From NCBI RefSeq assembly GCF_003182485.1, contig NZ_QGTX01000001.1:496001-560000 (forward strand): a stretch of 64,000 nucleotides of DNA, in the 5' to 3' direction. Both the position numbers and the translations under genes were made by a program. Each line of letters starts with the position of its first letter. The first letter of the stretch is position 1. The notes beneath the pieces are model-generated. The model did not search any database. It was given only the letters and a program-made list of their open reading frames with translations, and was not told the origin of the DNA. Source of the stretch: Geodermatophilus normandii (GTDB lineage Bacteria; Actinomycetota; Actinomycetes; Mycobacteriales; Geodermatophilaceae). Positions 8,581 to 17,747 of the stretch are shown here, piece after piece.

Positions 8581-10109
8581 CAGTACGCCCCCAGGGGCCG
8601 GGTGACGGCCCGGAAGGTCTTCCAGATGATCTGCAGGTCCAGGGCCAGCGACCAGTTCTCCACGTAGCGCAGGTCCAGCCGCACGGCCTCGTCCCAGGTG
8701 AGGTCGCTGCGGCCCGAGACCTGCCACAGACCGGTCAGTCCCGGCTTGACCAGCAGCCGACGGGCGACCGAGTCGTCGTAGACGGCGACCTCGTCGGGCA
8801 GCGGTGGCCGGGGCCCGACCAGCGACATCTGCCCGACCAGGACGTTGAGCAGCTGGGGCAGCTCGTCGACGGAGTAGCGGCGCAGCACCCGGCCCACCCG
8901 CGTCACCCGCGGGTCGTGGGCCACCTTGAACAGCGGCCCGTCGCCGTTGCGGTTCTGCGCGGCGAGCTCGGCGCGCCGCTGCTCGGCGTCGACGCACATC
9001 GTGCGGAACTTGAGGATCGAGAAGGTGCGCCCGTCCCGGCCGACCCGCACCTGGCGGAAGAGGACGGGCCCCGCGCTGTCCAGCCGCACCGCCACCGCGA
9101 CCGCCACGAGCACGGGCAGCACGAGCACGAGGGCGAGGGCCGCCACCACTCGGTCGATCAGCTCCTTGACCAGCCGCTTGGGACCGGTGAAGACCGGCTC
9201 CTCCACGTGCACCAGCGGGAGGCCGATGAACGGGCGCACGTGCATCCGCGGGCCGGCGACCTCCATCAGCCCCGGCGCGACGAGCAGCTCCACACCGCTG
9301 CCCTCGAGCTCCCACGAGAGGCGGCGGAGGTAGACGGCCGCGGTCTCGCTGGAGCTGGTGACCGCGACGGCGTCGACGTCGAGCCGTCGCGCCAGCTGGG
9401 CCGCCGACCGCAGGTCGCCGCCGACGGTCACGGCGGTGCCGGCGAGCGAGGTCCCCACCGTGGCCTCGGGGACGCAGGCCGAGACCACGACCATGCCGCA
9501 GTGCCGGTCATGCTCGAGCTGCCGGACGAGGTCGGCGACGGCGTTGGTCCGGCCGACGGCGAGGACCGTGCGCAGGCAGCGACCCCGGGCGCGCGACCGG
9601 TGGACGACCCGCCGGAGGACGTGGCGCCCGACCGCGCTGGCCAGGAGGGCCCCGGGCAGTGCCACGACGACCAGCCCGCGGGAGAGCTCCAGCGCGAACG
9701 CGTAGGAGACGAGTGCGACCAGCGCCAGGCACCCGACGCCGGCCCGGATCACCGCCCGGTACTCCTCGGTGCCCGTGCCGAGGTGGGCGCTGCGGTGACC
9801 CCCGGCCAGCGTGACGACCGCGAGCCAGACGACCGGGAACAGGCCCATGACCAGCCAGGTGGCGGGGACGACCTCGGTGCCGAACCGGACGGCCTGCGCG
9901 AGTGCTCCCGCCAGCGCGGCGGCGAGCAGGTCGGAGACGACGGTGGCGGCGCGGTACCGGCGGACCCACCTCGGCGCCGGGCGGCGGGCGCCGCCGACCG
10001 CGGTCGGCCACCCGGGTGCGGACGGCAGCGCGAGCGGTGGAGCGGGCTGGGTGTCGACGGCTGGGAGCGTGCCCACCGGCACCGACCCGCGCATGCCGTG
10101 CAGCGCCAT
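8580..10109 (-). CDS. exopolysaccharide priming polyprenyl glycosylphosphotransferase (copy 1)
   Basis: 509 residues. Several N-terminal membrane segments (about 45-155) are followed by a Rossmann-like central domain and a C-terminal bacterial sugar-transferase domain with ILKFRTM, GPRPPLPDEV, KPGLTGLWQVSGR and RYVENWSLALD. The family transfers a sugar-1-phosphate from a nucleotide sugar to undecaprenyl phosphate at the inner membrane, the committed step of exopolysaccharide assembly. The ATG has AGGGGG upstream. It heads a unit with the giant DUF4082 gene. A close paralogue lies at 33796-35295, with the C-terminal domains nearly the same. The sugar specificity cannot be read from sequence. 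Confidence 0.93.
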   Translation of the reverse strand: MALHGMRGSVPVGTLPAVDTQPAPPLALPSAPGWPTAVGGARRPAPRWVRRYRAATVVSDLLAAALAGALAQAVRFGTEVVPATWLVMGLFPVVWLAVVTLAGGHRSAHLGTGTEEYRAVIRAGVGCLALVALVSYAFALELSRGLVVVALPGALLASAVGRHVLRRVVHRSRARGRCLRTVLAVGRTNAVADLVRQLEHDRHCGMVVVSACVPEATVGTSLAGTAVTVGGDLRSAAQLARRLDVDAVAVTSSSETAAVYLRRLSWELEGSGVELLVAPGLMEVAGPRMHVRPFIGLPLVHVEEPVFTGPKRLVKELIDRVVAALALVLVLPVLVAVAVAVRLDSAGPVLFRQVRVGRDGRTFSILKFRTMCVDAEQRRAELAAQNRNGDGPLFKVAHDPRVTRVGRVLRRYSVDELPQLLNVLVGQMSLVGPRPPLPDEVAVYDDSVARRLLVKPGLTGLWQVSGRSDLTWDEAVRLDLRYVENWSLALDLQIIWKTFRAVTRPLGAY

Positions 10110-10349
10110 GTCCGCCCCCTGTCTGCTCGAGTGGGCAGGGGGCGGACGCGACGCGCAGCCCCCGTACCTCCGCGTACGGACGGCGACCCGAGGGATCAGG
10201 GTCCGTTCGCTGGAGCGGCGCCAACGAACCAGAGCGCGGTCACCGTGCGCAACCCCCTTGCGCGCCGCCTGCGCAGTTGACGCAGTTTCTCCGCGGTCGG
10301 TGGTGCACGATCCACCACGGACGGTGACGACGCCCGAGAGCTTGAAATC

Positions 10350-11384
10350 TCAGGGACGCACGACGGACGGCGAGGAGGCGTCCGGTACGAGGATCGCCGG
10401 ACGACTGTCCCCGGTCGGCTCCGCGGCCCAGACGTCCGCCTCACCGGAGTCGGCCAGGCCGCGCGCCACGGGGTAGAGCAGCCGGTCCCCGTCCCAGGTC
10501 ACCTGGTCGTCGACCGCCCGCCCCTCGGGGAGAGGAGTGCGCTCGCCCGTCGCGACGTCGTAGGCGACGAGCAGGTCCGCCCGCGAGACGGGGTCGACCG
10601 TCTTCATGACGATCGTCGCCCCGTCGGCCGAGACCGAGGGGCAGGCGCCGTCCTCGGCGACGACGGTCAGCGTCCGCGTCCCGGCGTCACCGCGCACGAG
10701 GTACCGCACACCGCCGGTCCCCATGGTGGCGTAGAGGTCCGGGCCGTCCCCGACGAAGGTGACGCCCCAGAAGTTGCGGTCCTCCGCGGTCACCGGCGTG
10801 CCGTCGGCGTTGGTGGTCGTCCAGGACTCCAGGTTGCCGAGCGGCTCCGGGGTCTCCCCGGTCAGGTCGGTCACGACGGTCTCGGTGGAGAACTGCGCGT
10901 CGGTGTAGGCGTGCCCGGTGACGAAGACCGTCGTCGCCGCGTAGCTGGCGTCGGCCGACATCCGCGCCCGGCTCGGGATGCCCGGCAGGTCGGCGGTGCC
11001 GATCTCGGCGAAGTCGCCGTCGAGGAAGACCGCGCGGTAGGTGGGGACCACCCCGCTCACCGACTGCAGGCACACGGCCCCGTCCCGCACGGCCGCGACG
11101 CGCTCGCAGCTCACGTCCACGACGGCCCGGGGCCCGGACGGGTCGTCGAGCGGGACGAGCGCGACCTTGCCCGACGACGGGCCCGGCTCGGTGTTCCGCA
11201 CGACGAGGTGCGGCACCTGCTGCACGTCCTCCACGGCCAGCCGGGGGCGGCCGGCCTCGTCCTCCGCCGCCGCGGCGGCGGCCGCCTCGTCCCCCTTGCG
11301 CTGGACCATGAGGTAGGCCACGGTCGCCGCGACCGCCAGCACCGCGACGACGACGAAGGCGAGCAGCCGGCGACGATCACGCAC
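10350..11384 (-). CDS. membrane-anchored beta-propeller-like protein, function unknown
   Basis: 344 residues. One N-terminal membrane segment (LLAFVVVAVLAVAATVAYLMV) precedes an Ala/Glu-rich linker and an extracytoplasmic region. Its repeating strands (for example GVRYLVRGDAGTRTLTVV, PSVSADGATIVMKTVD and TWDGDRLLYPVA) resemble TolB/WD40-like propeller blades. The GTG start is supported by GGGAGG about six bases upstream and lies eight bases inside the end of the MFS gene, so the pair is coupled. No catalytic motif was seen. It may sense or bind envelope polymer; that is inference from position. Confidence 0.7.
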   Translation of the reverse strand: MRDRRRLLAFVVVAVLAVAATVAYLMVQRKGDEAAAAAAAEDEAGRPRLAVEDVQQVPHLVVRNTEPGPSSGKVALVPLDDPSGPRAVVDVSCERVAAVRDGAVCLQSVSGVVPTYRAVFLDGDFAEIGTADLPGIPSRARMSADASYAATTVFVTGHAYTDAQFSTETVVTDLTGETPEPLGNLESWTTTNADGTPVTAEDRNFWGVTFVGDGPDLYATMGTGGVRYLVRGDAGTRTLTVVAEDGACPSVSADGATIVMKTVDPVSRADLLVAYDVATGERTPLPEGRAVDDQVTWDGDRLLYPVARGLADSGEADVWAAEPTGDSRPAILVPDASSPSVVRP

Positions 11385-12618
11385 GCGGACCTCCCTGGAT
11401 CCCCCGCAGCGCCCGCAGGGCCGCGGGCAGGACGACGACGAGGGCGACGGCGAACCCGGCGAGCGCCGTCCACTGCCCGGTGAGGGTCCAGAGCAGCCCG
11501 AACAGCAGGGCCGAGACCGACCGGCCGGCCGCCACCGCCGTCTGCACCAGGGCGATGCCCGACGTCCGCACGTCCTCGGGGCTGAGCTCGGCGGCCAGCG
11601 CGGCGAGGACGCCGTCGGTGGCCGCGTAGTAGACCCCGAGCGTCGCGACCACGAGCCCGGCCAGCAGCGGCCCGCCGCCGGGCAGCAGGAGCAGCGCGGC
11701 GTAGGCGGCGAGCAGCGCGACGTGGCCGGCGACGATGACCGGCACCCTGCCGACGCGGTCGGTCAGCCGGCCCAGCGGCACCGCGAGGACGAGGTAGACC
11801 GCCGCGGTGCCGACGAACAGCAGCGGGAACAGCGCGGCACTGACCGCCTCCCGCTCGCGGACGAGGAGGTAGAGGAAGCCGTCGGTGACGGTGAGCAGGC
11901 CGAGCACCGCGCCGGTCAGCGCCACCCGGCGCACCGGCCGGTGGCCGAGCAGGGCGGCGACCTGGCGCCAGCGGACCGGCGGGCGTCCGGTCGCGCGCCG
12001 CCGCTCGGGCACGAAGGTGACCAGCACCGCGAGGCCGAGCACCGCGAACACCGCGCTGACGAGGAAGAGGCTGTCGTAGTCGCCGGGCAGGTAGAGCAGC
12101 AGCCCGACGGCGAGCAGCGGGCCGAGCAGCGCGCCGGTGGTGTCCATGGCGCGGTGCACGCCGAAGGCCCGTCCGAGTGCGCCGGCCGGTGCCGCCGCGG
12201 CGATCAGCGCGTCCCGCGGTGCGGTCCGCAGCCCCTTGCCGGTGCGGTCGACGGCGAGCACCGCGCTGAGTGCGGCCGCGCCGGAGGCGGCCAGCAGGCC
12301 GAGCTTGCACAGCGCCGAGAGTCCGTAGCCGAGGGCCGCCGTCGTCTTCGGCCGCGACCACCGGTCGGCCGCGGCGGCGGCCCCCAGCCGGACGAGCACC
12401 GAGGTGCCCTGGTAGATGCCGTCGACGACGCCGAACGCGAGGGGCGACAGGCCCAGCGTGAGGGTCAGGTACACCGGCAGGACGGCGGCGACCATCTCCG
12501 AGGAGACGTCGGTCAGGAGGCTGACCGTGCCGAGGGCGAGGACCGTGCCACCGACCCGGGTGCGGGTCCTCGCGGTCGGCGCGCCCGCCTGCGGGACGTC
12601 GCGCACGCTGGCGTACAC
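11377..12618 (-). CDS. MFS transporter
   Basis: 413 residues with about twelve hydrophobic segments. The family loop between segments 2 and 3 appears as RLGAAAAADRWSRPK, and a second-half equivalent is PLGRLTDRVGRVPV. The GTG start follows GGAGGAGG. Major-facilitator proteins move small solutes by proton or substrate exchange. Its place in the exopolysaccharide locus suggests export or import of a glycan precursor or substituent, but the substrate is unknown. It overlaps the propeller-like gene downstream. Confidence 0.88.
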   Translation of the reverse strand: MYASVRDVPQAGAPTARTRTRVGGTVLALGTVSLLTDVSSEMVAAVLPVYLTLTLGLSPLAFGVVDGIYQGTSVLVRLGAAAAADRWSRPKTTAALGYGLSALCKLGLLAASGAAALSAVLAVDRTGKGLRTAPRDALIAAAAPAGALGRAFGVHRAMDTTGALLGPLLAVGLLLYLPGDYDSLFLVSAVFAVLGLAVLVTFVPERRRATGRPPVRWRQVAALLGHRPVRRVALTGAVLGLLTVTDGFLYLLVREREAVSAALFPLLFVGTAAVYLVLAVPLGRLTDRVGRVPVIVAGHVALLAAYAALLLLPGGGPLLAGLVVATLGVYYAATDGVLAALAAELSPEDVRTSGIALVQTAVAAGRSVSALLFGLLWTLTGQWTALAGFAVALVVVLPAALRALRGIQGGPRA

Positions 12619-12708
12619 CCGGCCTCCTCCCCGCGGCCGGCGTGCTGCCGGCCCCGTGCCGCGCGCAGTATGCGGGCGCGGGCGGGCCGAGGGGACCCCC
12701 TCCGGGCC

Positions 12709-13155
12709 TCAGCTCGTGAGTGCGGGAGCCGAGCCGCCGGCCTCCAGCGCCTGCAGCGCCCGGCGCAGCGCGGTGCTGGAGGTGTGCATCGTGTACGGGA
12801 AGTAGTGGACCGTGACGCCGACGGTGGCCATGTCGCGCTCGAGCCGGTCGCCCTTGGGGGTCCCGCGCCAGTCGTCGCCCTTGAACAGGACGTCGAAGCC
12901 GACGGCGCGCCACGCCTCGAGCTTGTCCGGGACGACCTCGGCGTGGACGTCGTCGACGAAGCGGAGGTTCCGAACGATCTCCATGCGCTCGGCGAGCGGC
13001 ACGACCGGCAGCCTGCCCTTGGTCTCCAGCAGCACCTCGTCGGCGACCACGCCGGCCACCAGCCGGTCGCAGTGCGCGGCGGCGTGCCGGAGCACGTTGA
13101 GGTGCCCGATGTGGAACAGGTCGTACGCGCCCGGCGCGTACCCGATCACCGTCAT
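12709..13155 (-). CDS. cytidylyltransferase-like nucleotidyltransferase (TagD type)
   Basis: 148 residues, the usual size of glycerol-3-phosphate cytidylyltransferases. The HxGH motif is in DLFHIGHLNVL near residue 12 and KGDDWRGTPKG lies mid-protein. The C-terminal RTxGISTT motif of the family is weaker (MHTSSTALR). The ATG at 13155 follows GGGGGAG. Such enzymes join CTP (or ATP) to a phosphorylated alcohol or sugar. A CDP-alcohol phosphotransferase is encoded at 14885, so a CDP-activated polyol feeding that enzyme is a reasonable inference. The exact substrate is not determined. Confidence 0.85.
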   Translation of the reverse strand: MTVIGYAPGAYDLFHIGHLNVLRHAAAHCDRLVAGVVADEVLLETKGRLPVVPLAERMEIVRNLRFVDDVHAEVVPDKLEAWRAVGFDVLFKGDDWRGTPKGDRLERDMATVGVTVHYFPYTMHTSSTALRRALQALEAGGSAPALTS

Positions 13156-13296
13156 GACTCCCCCAGGACCTCGTCCGACGTCCCGGGCAGTCGACCAGCC
13201 GTGGTGACTCTGCGTCATCCCCCGGACGGGTCGACACTGCTCGGTTACACCCGGTCGGGCGACACGGTGACGGGTCGTGAGCGTCCGCGGCGGCGG

Positions 13297-14127
13297 TCAG
13301 CCCGTCGCGGCGGCGGCGAAGAAGGCGAGGACGCCGTCGAGGTCGTAGTGCGAGGCGTCGCCGTGCTGGCCGCGGGCCGGCAGCACCTCGGCCGTGCCGC
13401 CGTCGGCCAGGACCTGCGCGGCGCACGCGTCGGCGTTGCGCTCGCGGGCCACCACCGTGTCGTCCCCGGACGCCCACAGCCGCACCGGCACCCCGGCGTC
13501 GAGCCGCACCGGGGACAGCCGCTCCAGCGCCTCGTCGACGCCCGCGCCGTGGGCGGCGCGGATCGACCCGGCGAAGTCCCCGTACACCGACCCGAGGTCG
13601 CACAGCGGCGCGATGCCGGCGTAGGCGCGCAGCCCCTCGATCCGGTCGCCGGTGACCAGCTGCGCCGCGGCCAGCCCGCCCATGGACTCCGCCACGAGGA
13701 ACACCTCGTCCGCGGCGGCCAGCCCACGGGCCGTGGCGGCCAGCGCGGCGTGCGCCTCGACGCTGGCGGCGCTGCCCCAGGCGTCGCCCCCGGCGTCGGA
13801 GGCCGCGACGGCGTAGCCGGCGGCGACGAGGCCCTGCGCCAGGCCCCCGAACGCCTCGTCGTCGAGGAGGGCGCCGAGGTCGGCGCCGTAGCCGTGCGCG
13901 TAGACGACCAGCCGGCCGGCCGGCTGCTCCGGGACCAGCACCACGGCGGGCGCGCCGGCCACCTCCAGGGAGTGCACCCCCGGGTCGAGCGGCACCCCGG
14001 GCGCCGTGCCCGGGACCGGTGAGGGTGCGACCGGGCCGGACCCGGTCGCCACCGCGCCCGGCCGGCCGTCGGCCGAGGTGCAGGCGCCGAGGAGCAGCGC
14101 CACCGCGACCAGGACGGCCGCCCTCAC
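13297..14127 (-). CDS. alpha/beta-hydrolase lipoprotein
   Basis: 276 residues. A lipoprotein signal with lipobox LLGAC lies at about residues 11-15, so the mature protein is probably anchored outside the membrane. The hydrolase core has an oxyanion-type VVYAHGYGAD segment, a nucleophile elbow AESMGG (a variant of GxSxG), an acid-region ASGDDTVV and a late His in QHGDASHYD. The GTG start overlaps the stop of the upstream deacetylase (GTGA). Its place with deacetylase and CDP-alcohol genes suggests action on an ester substituent of the envelope polymer; the substrate is unknown. Confidence 0.82.
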   Translation of the reverse strand: MRAAVLVAVALLLGACTSADGRPGAVATGSGPVAPSPVPGTAPGVPLDPGVHSLEVAGAPAVVLVPEQPAGRLVVYAHGYGADLGALLDDEAFGGLAQGLVAAGYAVAASDAGGDAWGSAASVEAHAALAATARGLAAADEVFLVAESMGGLAAAQLVTGDRIEGLRAYAGIAPLCDLGSVYGDFAGSIRAAHGAGVDEALERLSPVRLDAGVPVRLWASGDDTVVARERNADACAAQVLADGGTAEVLPARGQHGDASHYDLDGVLAFFAAAATG

Positions 14128-14888
14128 CGGCCGGGCCCGGTCGCCCCCGCGCCGCGCATGCGCCAGGAGTGCCGGGCCAGCTTGGCGAGCAGCTGGGGCG
14201 CGCCGTCGGTGGGGGCCACGTAGAAGCGCGGGATCGTGAAGCGGTCCCCGGGCAGGTAGTCGCCGGTGACGCAGGCGTGGTCGTGGCCGGCGGCGCGCAC
14301 CGCGTCGGCCGCGGCGGCGTCGAAGTGGCCCCACGGGTAGGCGAACCCGGGCACGTCGGCCTGCAGCACGTCCTCCAGCACCCGCCGGCTGCCGCCGATC
14401 TGCTCGGCGAGCACGGCCGGGTCGGCTCCGCGGAGGGAGACGTGGTGCAGCGTGTGGCTGCCGACCTCGTGCCCCGCGGCGGCGATGGCGCGCACGCCGT
14501 CGGCGTCCACCAGGTCCAGCCGCGGGCCGTCGTCCCACTCGTTCTGCCCGGCCAGCCGGCCGGCGACCACGTACACCGTGCCGGTCATGCCGTGCCGGGC
14601 GAGCACCGGCGCGGCGTGCTCGAGGAAGTCGGTGTAGCCGTCGTCGAAGGTCAGCCCCACCAGCCCGGCGGCGGCGCCGCGGTCGTGGGCCGCGACCAGC
14701 TCGGCGAGGGGGACGCCGCGCAGGCCGAGGCGGCGCAGCAGCCGCAGGTGCCGGTCGAGCCGGTCGGGCCGGACCCGCACGCGGTGCGGGTCCGGCAGCG
14801 CCGACGGGCTGATCGAGTGGTACATGAGCACGGGCGGGACCCGCAGCCGCGTCCCGGCCGCCGGGGCCTGCGGCGCGGTCGCGCTCAC
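14124..14888 (-). CDS. polysaccharide deacetylase (NodB-like, CE4)
   Basis: 254 residues with the NodB homology motifs in order: VLMYHSIS, LTFDDGYTDF (metal and base aspartates), SHTLHHVSL (metal-binding His pair), and FAYPWGHFD. No signal peptide is obvious, so it may act at the cytoplasmic face or leave by another route. CE4 enzymes remove N- or O-acetyl groups from polysaccharides. The GTG start overlaps the stop of the CDP-alcohol transferase by four bases, and its own stop overlaps the lipoprotein hydrolase, so the three form one tightly coupled unit. Confidence 0.9.
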   Translation of the reverse strand: MSATAPQAPAAGTRLRVPPVLMYHSISPSALPDPHRVRVRPDRLDRHLRLLRRLGLRGVPLAELVAAHDRGAAAGLVGLTFDDGYTDFLEHAAPVLARHGMTGTVYVVAGRLAGQNEWDDGPRLDLVDADGVRAIAAAGHEVGSHTLHHVSLRGADPAVLAEQIGGSRRVLEDVLQADVPGFAYPWGHFDAAAADAVRAAGHDHACVTGDYLPGDRFTIPRFYVAPTDGAPQLLAKLARHSWRMRGAGATGPGR

Positions 14889-15682
14889 GCGGCGCCCAGC
14901 CGGGACATCTCGCGCCGCCAGCGCGGCAGGGCGGCCAGCACGAAGCCGGCGGTGCAGAGCGCGAGGAGGCCGTAGCCGGCGAGGAACGCCGGCGCGGAGC
15001 CGAGCAGCACGAACACCAGGCACAGCGCGCCGTAGTCCGTGGGGAGCACGAGCAGCGAGCGGAGCACGCTGGCCCGCCCTGCCCGCGGCGCGGCGCGGGT
15101 CGGGGCGCCGTGGGCGGTGCGCAGCGCCTCGTTGAGCAGCATCGCGGAGAAGTAGACGACGTCGGAGACCACGAAGACGACCGGCACGAGCAGCCAGCCC
15201 GCGGCGACCTCGCCCTGGCGGAAGAGCCCGACGAGGACGGCGAGGTGGATGGACACGGTCTTCGCCGCGTCGACCATGTGGTCGAGCCACTCCCCCGCCG
15301 GGGTGCCGCCGCCGCGCAGGCGGGCGAGCTGCCCGTCGGCGGAGTCCAGCGCGTAGCCGAGGACCAGGCCCAGGGCGACGAGGACCCCGACCCACCAGGT
15401 GTGCGGCGCGAGCGCGACCGTGGCGATGGCGGAGAACGAGAAGGCGGCGCTCGTGGCCGTGACGGCGTCGGGCGTCAGGCCGCGGTGGAAGGCCAGCGCG
15501 GCCAGGACGCGGCCCGCCGGCCGGTTGACGAAGCGGCTGTAGGCCGGCGCCCCGTGCGCGCCCTTCTGCGCGCCGGCCAGCCGGCGGACGGTGTCGGCGA
15601 GCGACTCGCCGGGGGCGGGCCGCGACGGTGCCCGGGTCGGGGTCGCGGGCGCCTCCGCGACCGCCACGTCGTCCTGCAGCAC
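14885..15682 (-). CDS. CDP-alcohol phosphotransferase family membrane enzyme
   Basis: About 265 residues with several membrane segments. The signature D-x2-DG-x2-AR-x8-G-x3-D-x3-D is complete: DSADGQLAR, then a Gly, then LDHMVD. The family moves a phospho-alcohol group from a CDP donor to an alcohol acceptor at the membrane. The start is uncertain: GTG 15682 has GGAGGA close by, but a start near 15775 is also open. With the cytidylyltransferase at 12709 it suggests a CDP-alcohol step in lipid or polymer modification. Confidence 0.88.
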   Translation of the reverse strand: MLQDDVAVAEAPATPTRAPSRPAPGESLADTVRRLAGAQKGAHGAPAYSRFVNRPAGRVLAALAFHRGLTPDAVTATSAAFSFSAIATVALAPHTWWVGVLVALGLVLGYALDSADGQLARLRGGGTPAGEWLDHMVDAAKTVSIHLAVLVGLFRQGEVAAGWLLVPVVFVVSDVVYFSAMLLNEALRTAHGAPTRAAPRAGRASVLRSLLVLPTDYGALCLVFVLLGSAPAFLAGYGLLALCTAGFVLAALPRWRREMSRLGAA

Positions 15683-15934
15683 GGGTCCTCCGGGGGTGTC
15701 GTGCGGTCCGCCTGCGCGGACCGGCCCGCCGAGTCTCGCCGCCGGCGGGGGCCCGGACGCCGGTCTCGGGGGCACGTCTCATCCGAAGGAGCGGGGTCCT
15801 CCGCGCTGCGGGGGCCCGGTCCACCCCGAAGGGGTCACGGGGCGTGGTGACGTCCACCCGGCCGCGGCTAGCGTCCGACGACCGCACCGACCCGACCGGG
15901 GGCCGCCACCGGCCGCCGACACCTGGAGCGCCCC
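15683..15934. promoter_or_regulatory. divergent intergenic region with ACCCCTTCGGGGT-type palindrome
   Basis: 252 bases between the divergent CDP-alcohol gene (-) and glycosyltransferase gene (+). Both promoters should lie here, although no clear -35/-10 pair stands out. A perfect 5+3+5 palindrome of the ACCCC/GGGGT type lies near 15830. Related elements occur upstream of other units in the locus. Confidence 0.4.
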
Positions 15935-17092
15935 GTGGGAAGACCGCGCACCGGCCGCGTCGTGGCCGTGCACCCGCACGCCGACCTCTACGGCAGCGAC
16001 CGGATGTTCCTCGAGAGCCTCGGTGCGCTCGGACCCGACGTCCTGGCCGTCCTGTCCACCTCCGGCCCCCTGGTCGGTGCCGTGCGCGCGCGGGGGGTCG
16101 AGGTCCTGGTCAAGGACTTCCCCGTCCTGCGCAAGGTGGAGCTCAGGGACCCCCGCCGGGCCGTGGTCTTCCTGTGGCGCTTCCTGACCTCGGTGCTGAC
16201 CCTCGCGGCCTGGCTGCGGAGGCAGGGCACCGCCGTGCTCTACGTCAGCACCGTCACCGCGCCCGAGTGGCTGCTGGCCGGCCGGCTCGGCGGCGTCCGC
16301 GTGGTGTGCCACGTGCACGAGAGCATGCCGATGCCGCGGCCGGCCGCCACGCTGCTGCTCCTCCCCCTGCTGGCCGCCGACGTGGTGGTCGCCAACAGCG
16401 GCGACACGCAGGGGTGGATCCGGGCCTCCCTCGGGGAGCGCGGCGCCCGGCGCACCCGCGTCGTCCACAACGGCGTGCGCGAGCCGGCGTCCCCCGCCCC
16501 CGCCCCCCGGGTGCCGGGCGGGCCGCGGAGCCTCGTGGTCGTCGGCCGGCTCTCGGCCATCAAGGGCCAGGACACCGCCATCCGCGCGACCGCGCTGGTG
16601 CGGCAGGCCGGCCACGACGTCACGCTCACCCTCGTCGGCGACTGCTATCCCGGCTACGAGGCCGTCGAGGACGGCCTGCGCGACCTCGCCGTGCAGCAGC
16701 GGGTCGACGACGTCACCGTCCTCACCGGCTTCACCGACCCCGCGCCGCACGTCGCCGCCGCCGACGTCGTCCTCGTGCCCTCGCGGGTCGAGTCCTTCGG
16801 CCTGGCCGCCGTGGAGGCCCTCCTGCTGGGGCGGCCGGTCGTCGCCACGCGGATCGGCGGGCTGCCCGAGGTGCTCCGCGACGGGGAGACGGGGCTTCTC
16901 GTCCCCGCCGACGACCCGCGGGCCCTGGCCGACGCGGTGCTCCGGCTGCTGGGCGACCCGCGGCTGGCCGCCGCCCTGGGCACGGCCGGCCGCGCCGACG
17001 CCCGCGCCCGCTTCTCCATGGCGGCGTTCACGGCGGCCCTCGCCGACGTCGTCCTCCCGGGTCCGGCCGAGGACCTGCCCGCCGCCGCCTGA
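15935..17092 (+). CDS. glycosyltransferase family 4
   Basis: 385 residues, GT-B fold. The N-terminal acceptor half carries VVAVHPHADLYGSDRMF. The donor half begins near RSLVVVGRLSAIKGQD and carries the family ESFGLAAVEALLLGRPVVAT segment (Glu-containing nucleotide-sugar site). The start is GTG at 15935. It stands alone on the + strand, converging on the phosphatase gene with a hairpin between. It is expected to add a sugar to the lipid-linked glycan on the cytoplasmic side; donor and linkage are unknown. Confidence 0.9.
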   Translation: MGRPRTGRVVAVHPHADLYGSDRMFLESLGALGPDVLAVLSTSGPLVGAVRARGVEVLVKDFPVLRKVELRDPRRAVVFLWRFLTSVLTLAAWLRRQGTAVLYVSTVTAPEWLLAGRLGGVRVVCHVHESMPMPRPAATLLLLPLLAADVVVANSGDTQGWIRASLGERGARRTRVVHNGVREPASPAPAPRVPGGPRSLVVVGRLSAIKGQDTAIRATALVRQAGHDVTLTLVGDCYPGYEAVEDGLRDLAVQQRVDDVTVLTGFTDPAPHVAAADVVLVPSRVESFGLAAVEALLLGRPVVATRIGGLPEVLRDGETGLLVPADDPRALADAVLRLLGDPRLAAALGTAGRADARARFSMAAFTAALADVVLPGPAEDLPAAA

Positions 17093-17093
17093 C

Positions 17094-17153
17094 GGAGGAC
17101 CACCCTTCCCCCCGCCTCGCACGCTCGGCGCGGGCCCCTGAAAGGTGGCCTCC
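17094..17153. terminator. bidirectional terminator-like hairpin between convergent genes
   Basis: The arm GGAGGACCACCCTT (17094-17107) pairs with AAAGGTGGCCTCC (17141-17153), with small bulges. It exactly fills the gap between the stops of the convergent glycosyltransferase and phosphatase genes. Confidence 0.6.
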
Positions 17154-17154
17154 C

Positions 17155-17745
17155 TCAGCCGACCGCGCGGGCCAGCCGGTCGACGGCGTCCTCGAGCACC
17201 GCGAAGCACCGCCGGTACTCCTCGGGGGGACGGCGGTGCGGGTCGGCCACCTCCGCGGGGGCCGCGCCGGGCACGCGGTGGCGCGCCGCCAGCCCCGGCA
17301 GCGCCGCCAGCCGGGCCGCGGCCGAGGAGGCCACGTCGGCCGGCCAGCCCGCGGCGGCCGTGGCCTCGGCGATCGCCACCGCGTCGGTCAGCAGGAAGGT
17401 GCGGCGCAGCGCCGCGGGGGCCAGCTGCACCACCGCGGCGCGGTGCTCCCGGGTCATCGTGAGCACCAGCCCGGCCTGCCGGAGGTCGGCCGGGCGCAGC
17501 TCGCGGGCCCCCGAGGGCCCCGCCGGCACGCCGGCGGCCTCCAGCAGCGCCGCCATCGGCGGGTCGAGCGGCATCCCGGCGGGGGCGCGGGTGCCGGCGC
17601 TGGTCACCGTGACGCCGGAGCCGGCCAGGCGCCGGGCCAGGAGCCGCTCGGCCACGGGTGAGCGGCAGACGTTGGCGGTGCAGACGACGAGGACGGTGAC
17701 CCCGGCGGGGTCACCGTCCTCGTCGTGCGGTCGGGACGACGGCAT
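17155..17745 (-). CDS. low-molecular-weight protein tyrosine phosphatase
   Basis: 196 residues. The P-loop CX5R(S/T) appears as CTANVCRSP near residue 23, and a C-terminal DPHRRPPEEY supplies the general-acid aspartate. It lies two bases downstream of the Wzz/BY-kinase gene and must be co-transcribed with it. Pairs of this kind dephosphorylate the tyrosine kinase and cycle exopolysaccharide chain-length control. At the C-terminus it is longer than the usual 150-residue members, with extra Ala-rich helical sequence between the loop and the DP motif. Confidence 0.9.
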   Translation of the reverse strand: MPSSRPHDEDGDPAGVTVLVVCTANVCRSPVAERLLARRLAGSGVTVTSAGTRAPAGMPLDPPMAALLEAAGVPAGPSGARELRPADLRQAGLVLTMTREHRAAVVQLAPAALRRTFLLTDAVAIAEATAAAGWPADVASSAAARLAALPGLAARHRVPGAAPAEVADPHRRPPEEYRRCFAVLEDAVDRLARAVG

Positions 17746-17747
17746 CG

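Noticed and set aside
10268..10285. TTGACG-like -35 box on the + strand upstream of the first priming transferase
   Set aside because: It points away from the gene and no gene is read from it on the + strand; a chance match.
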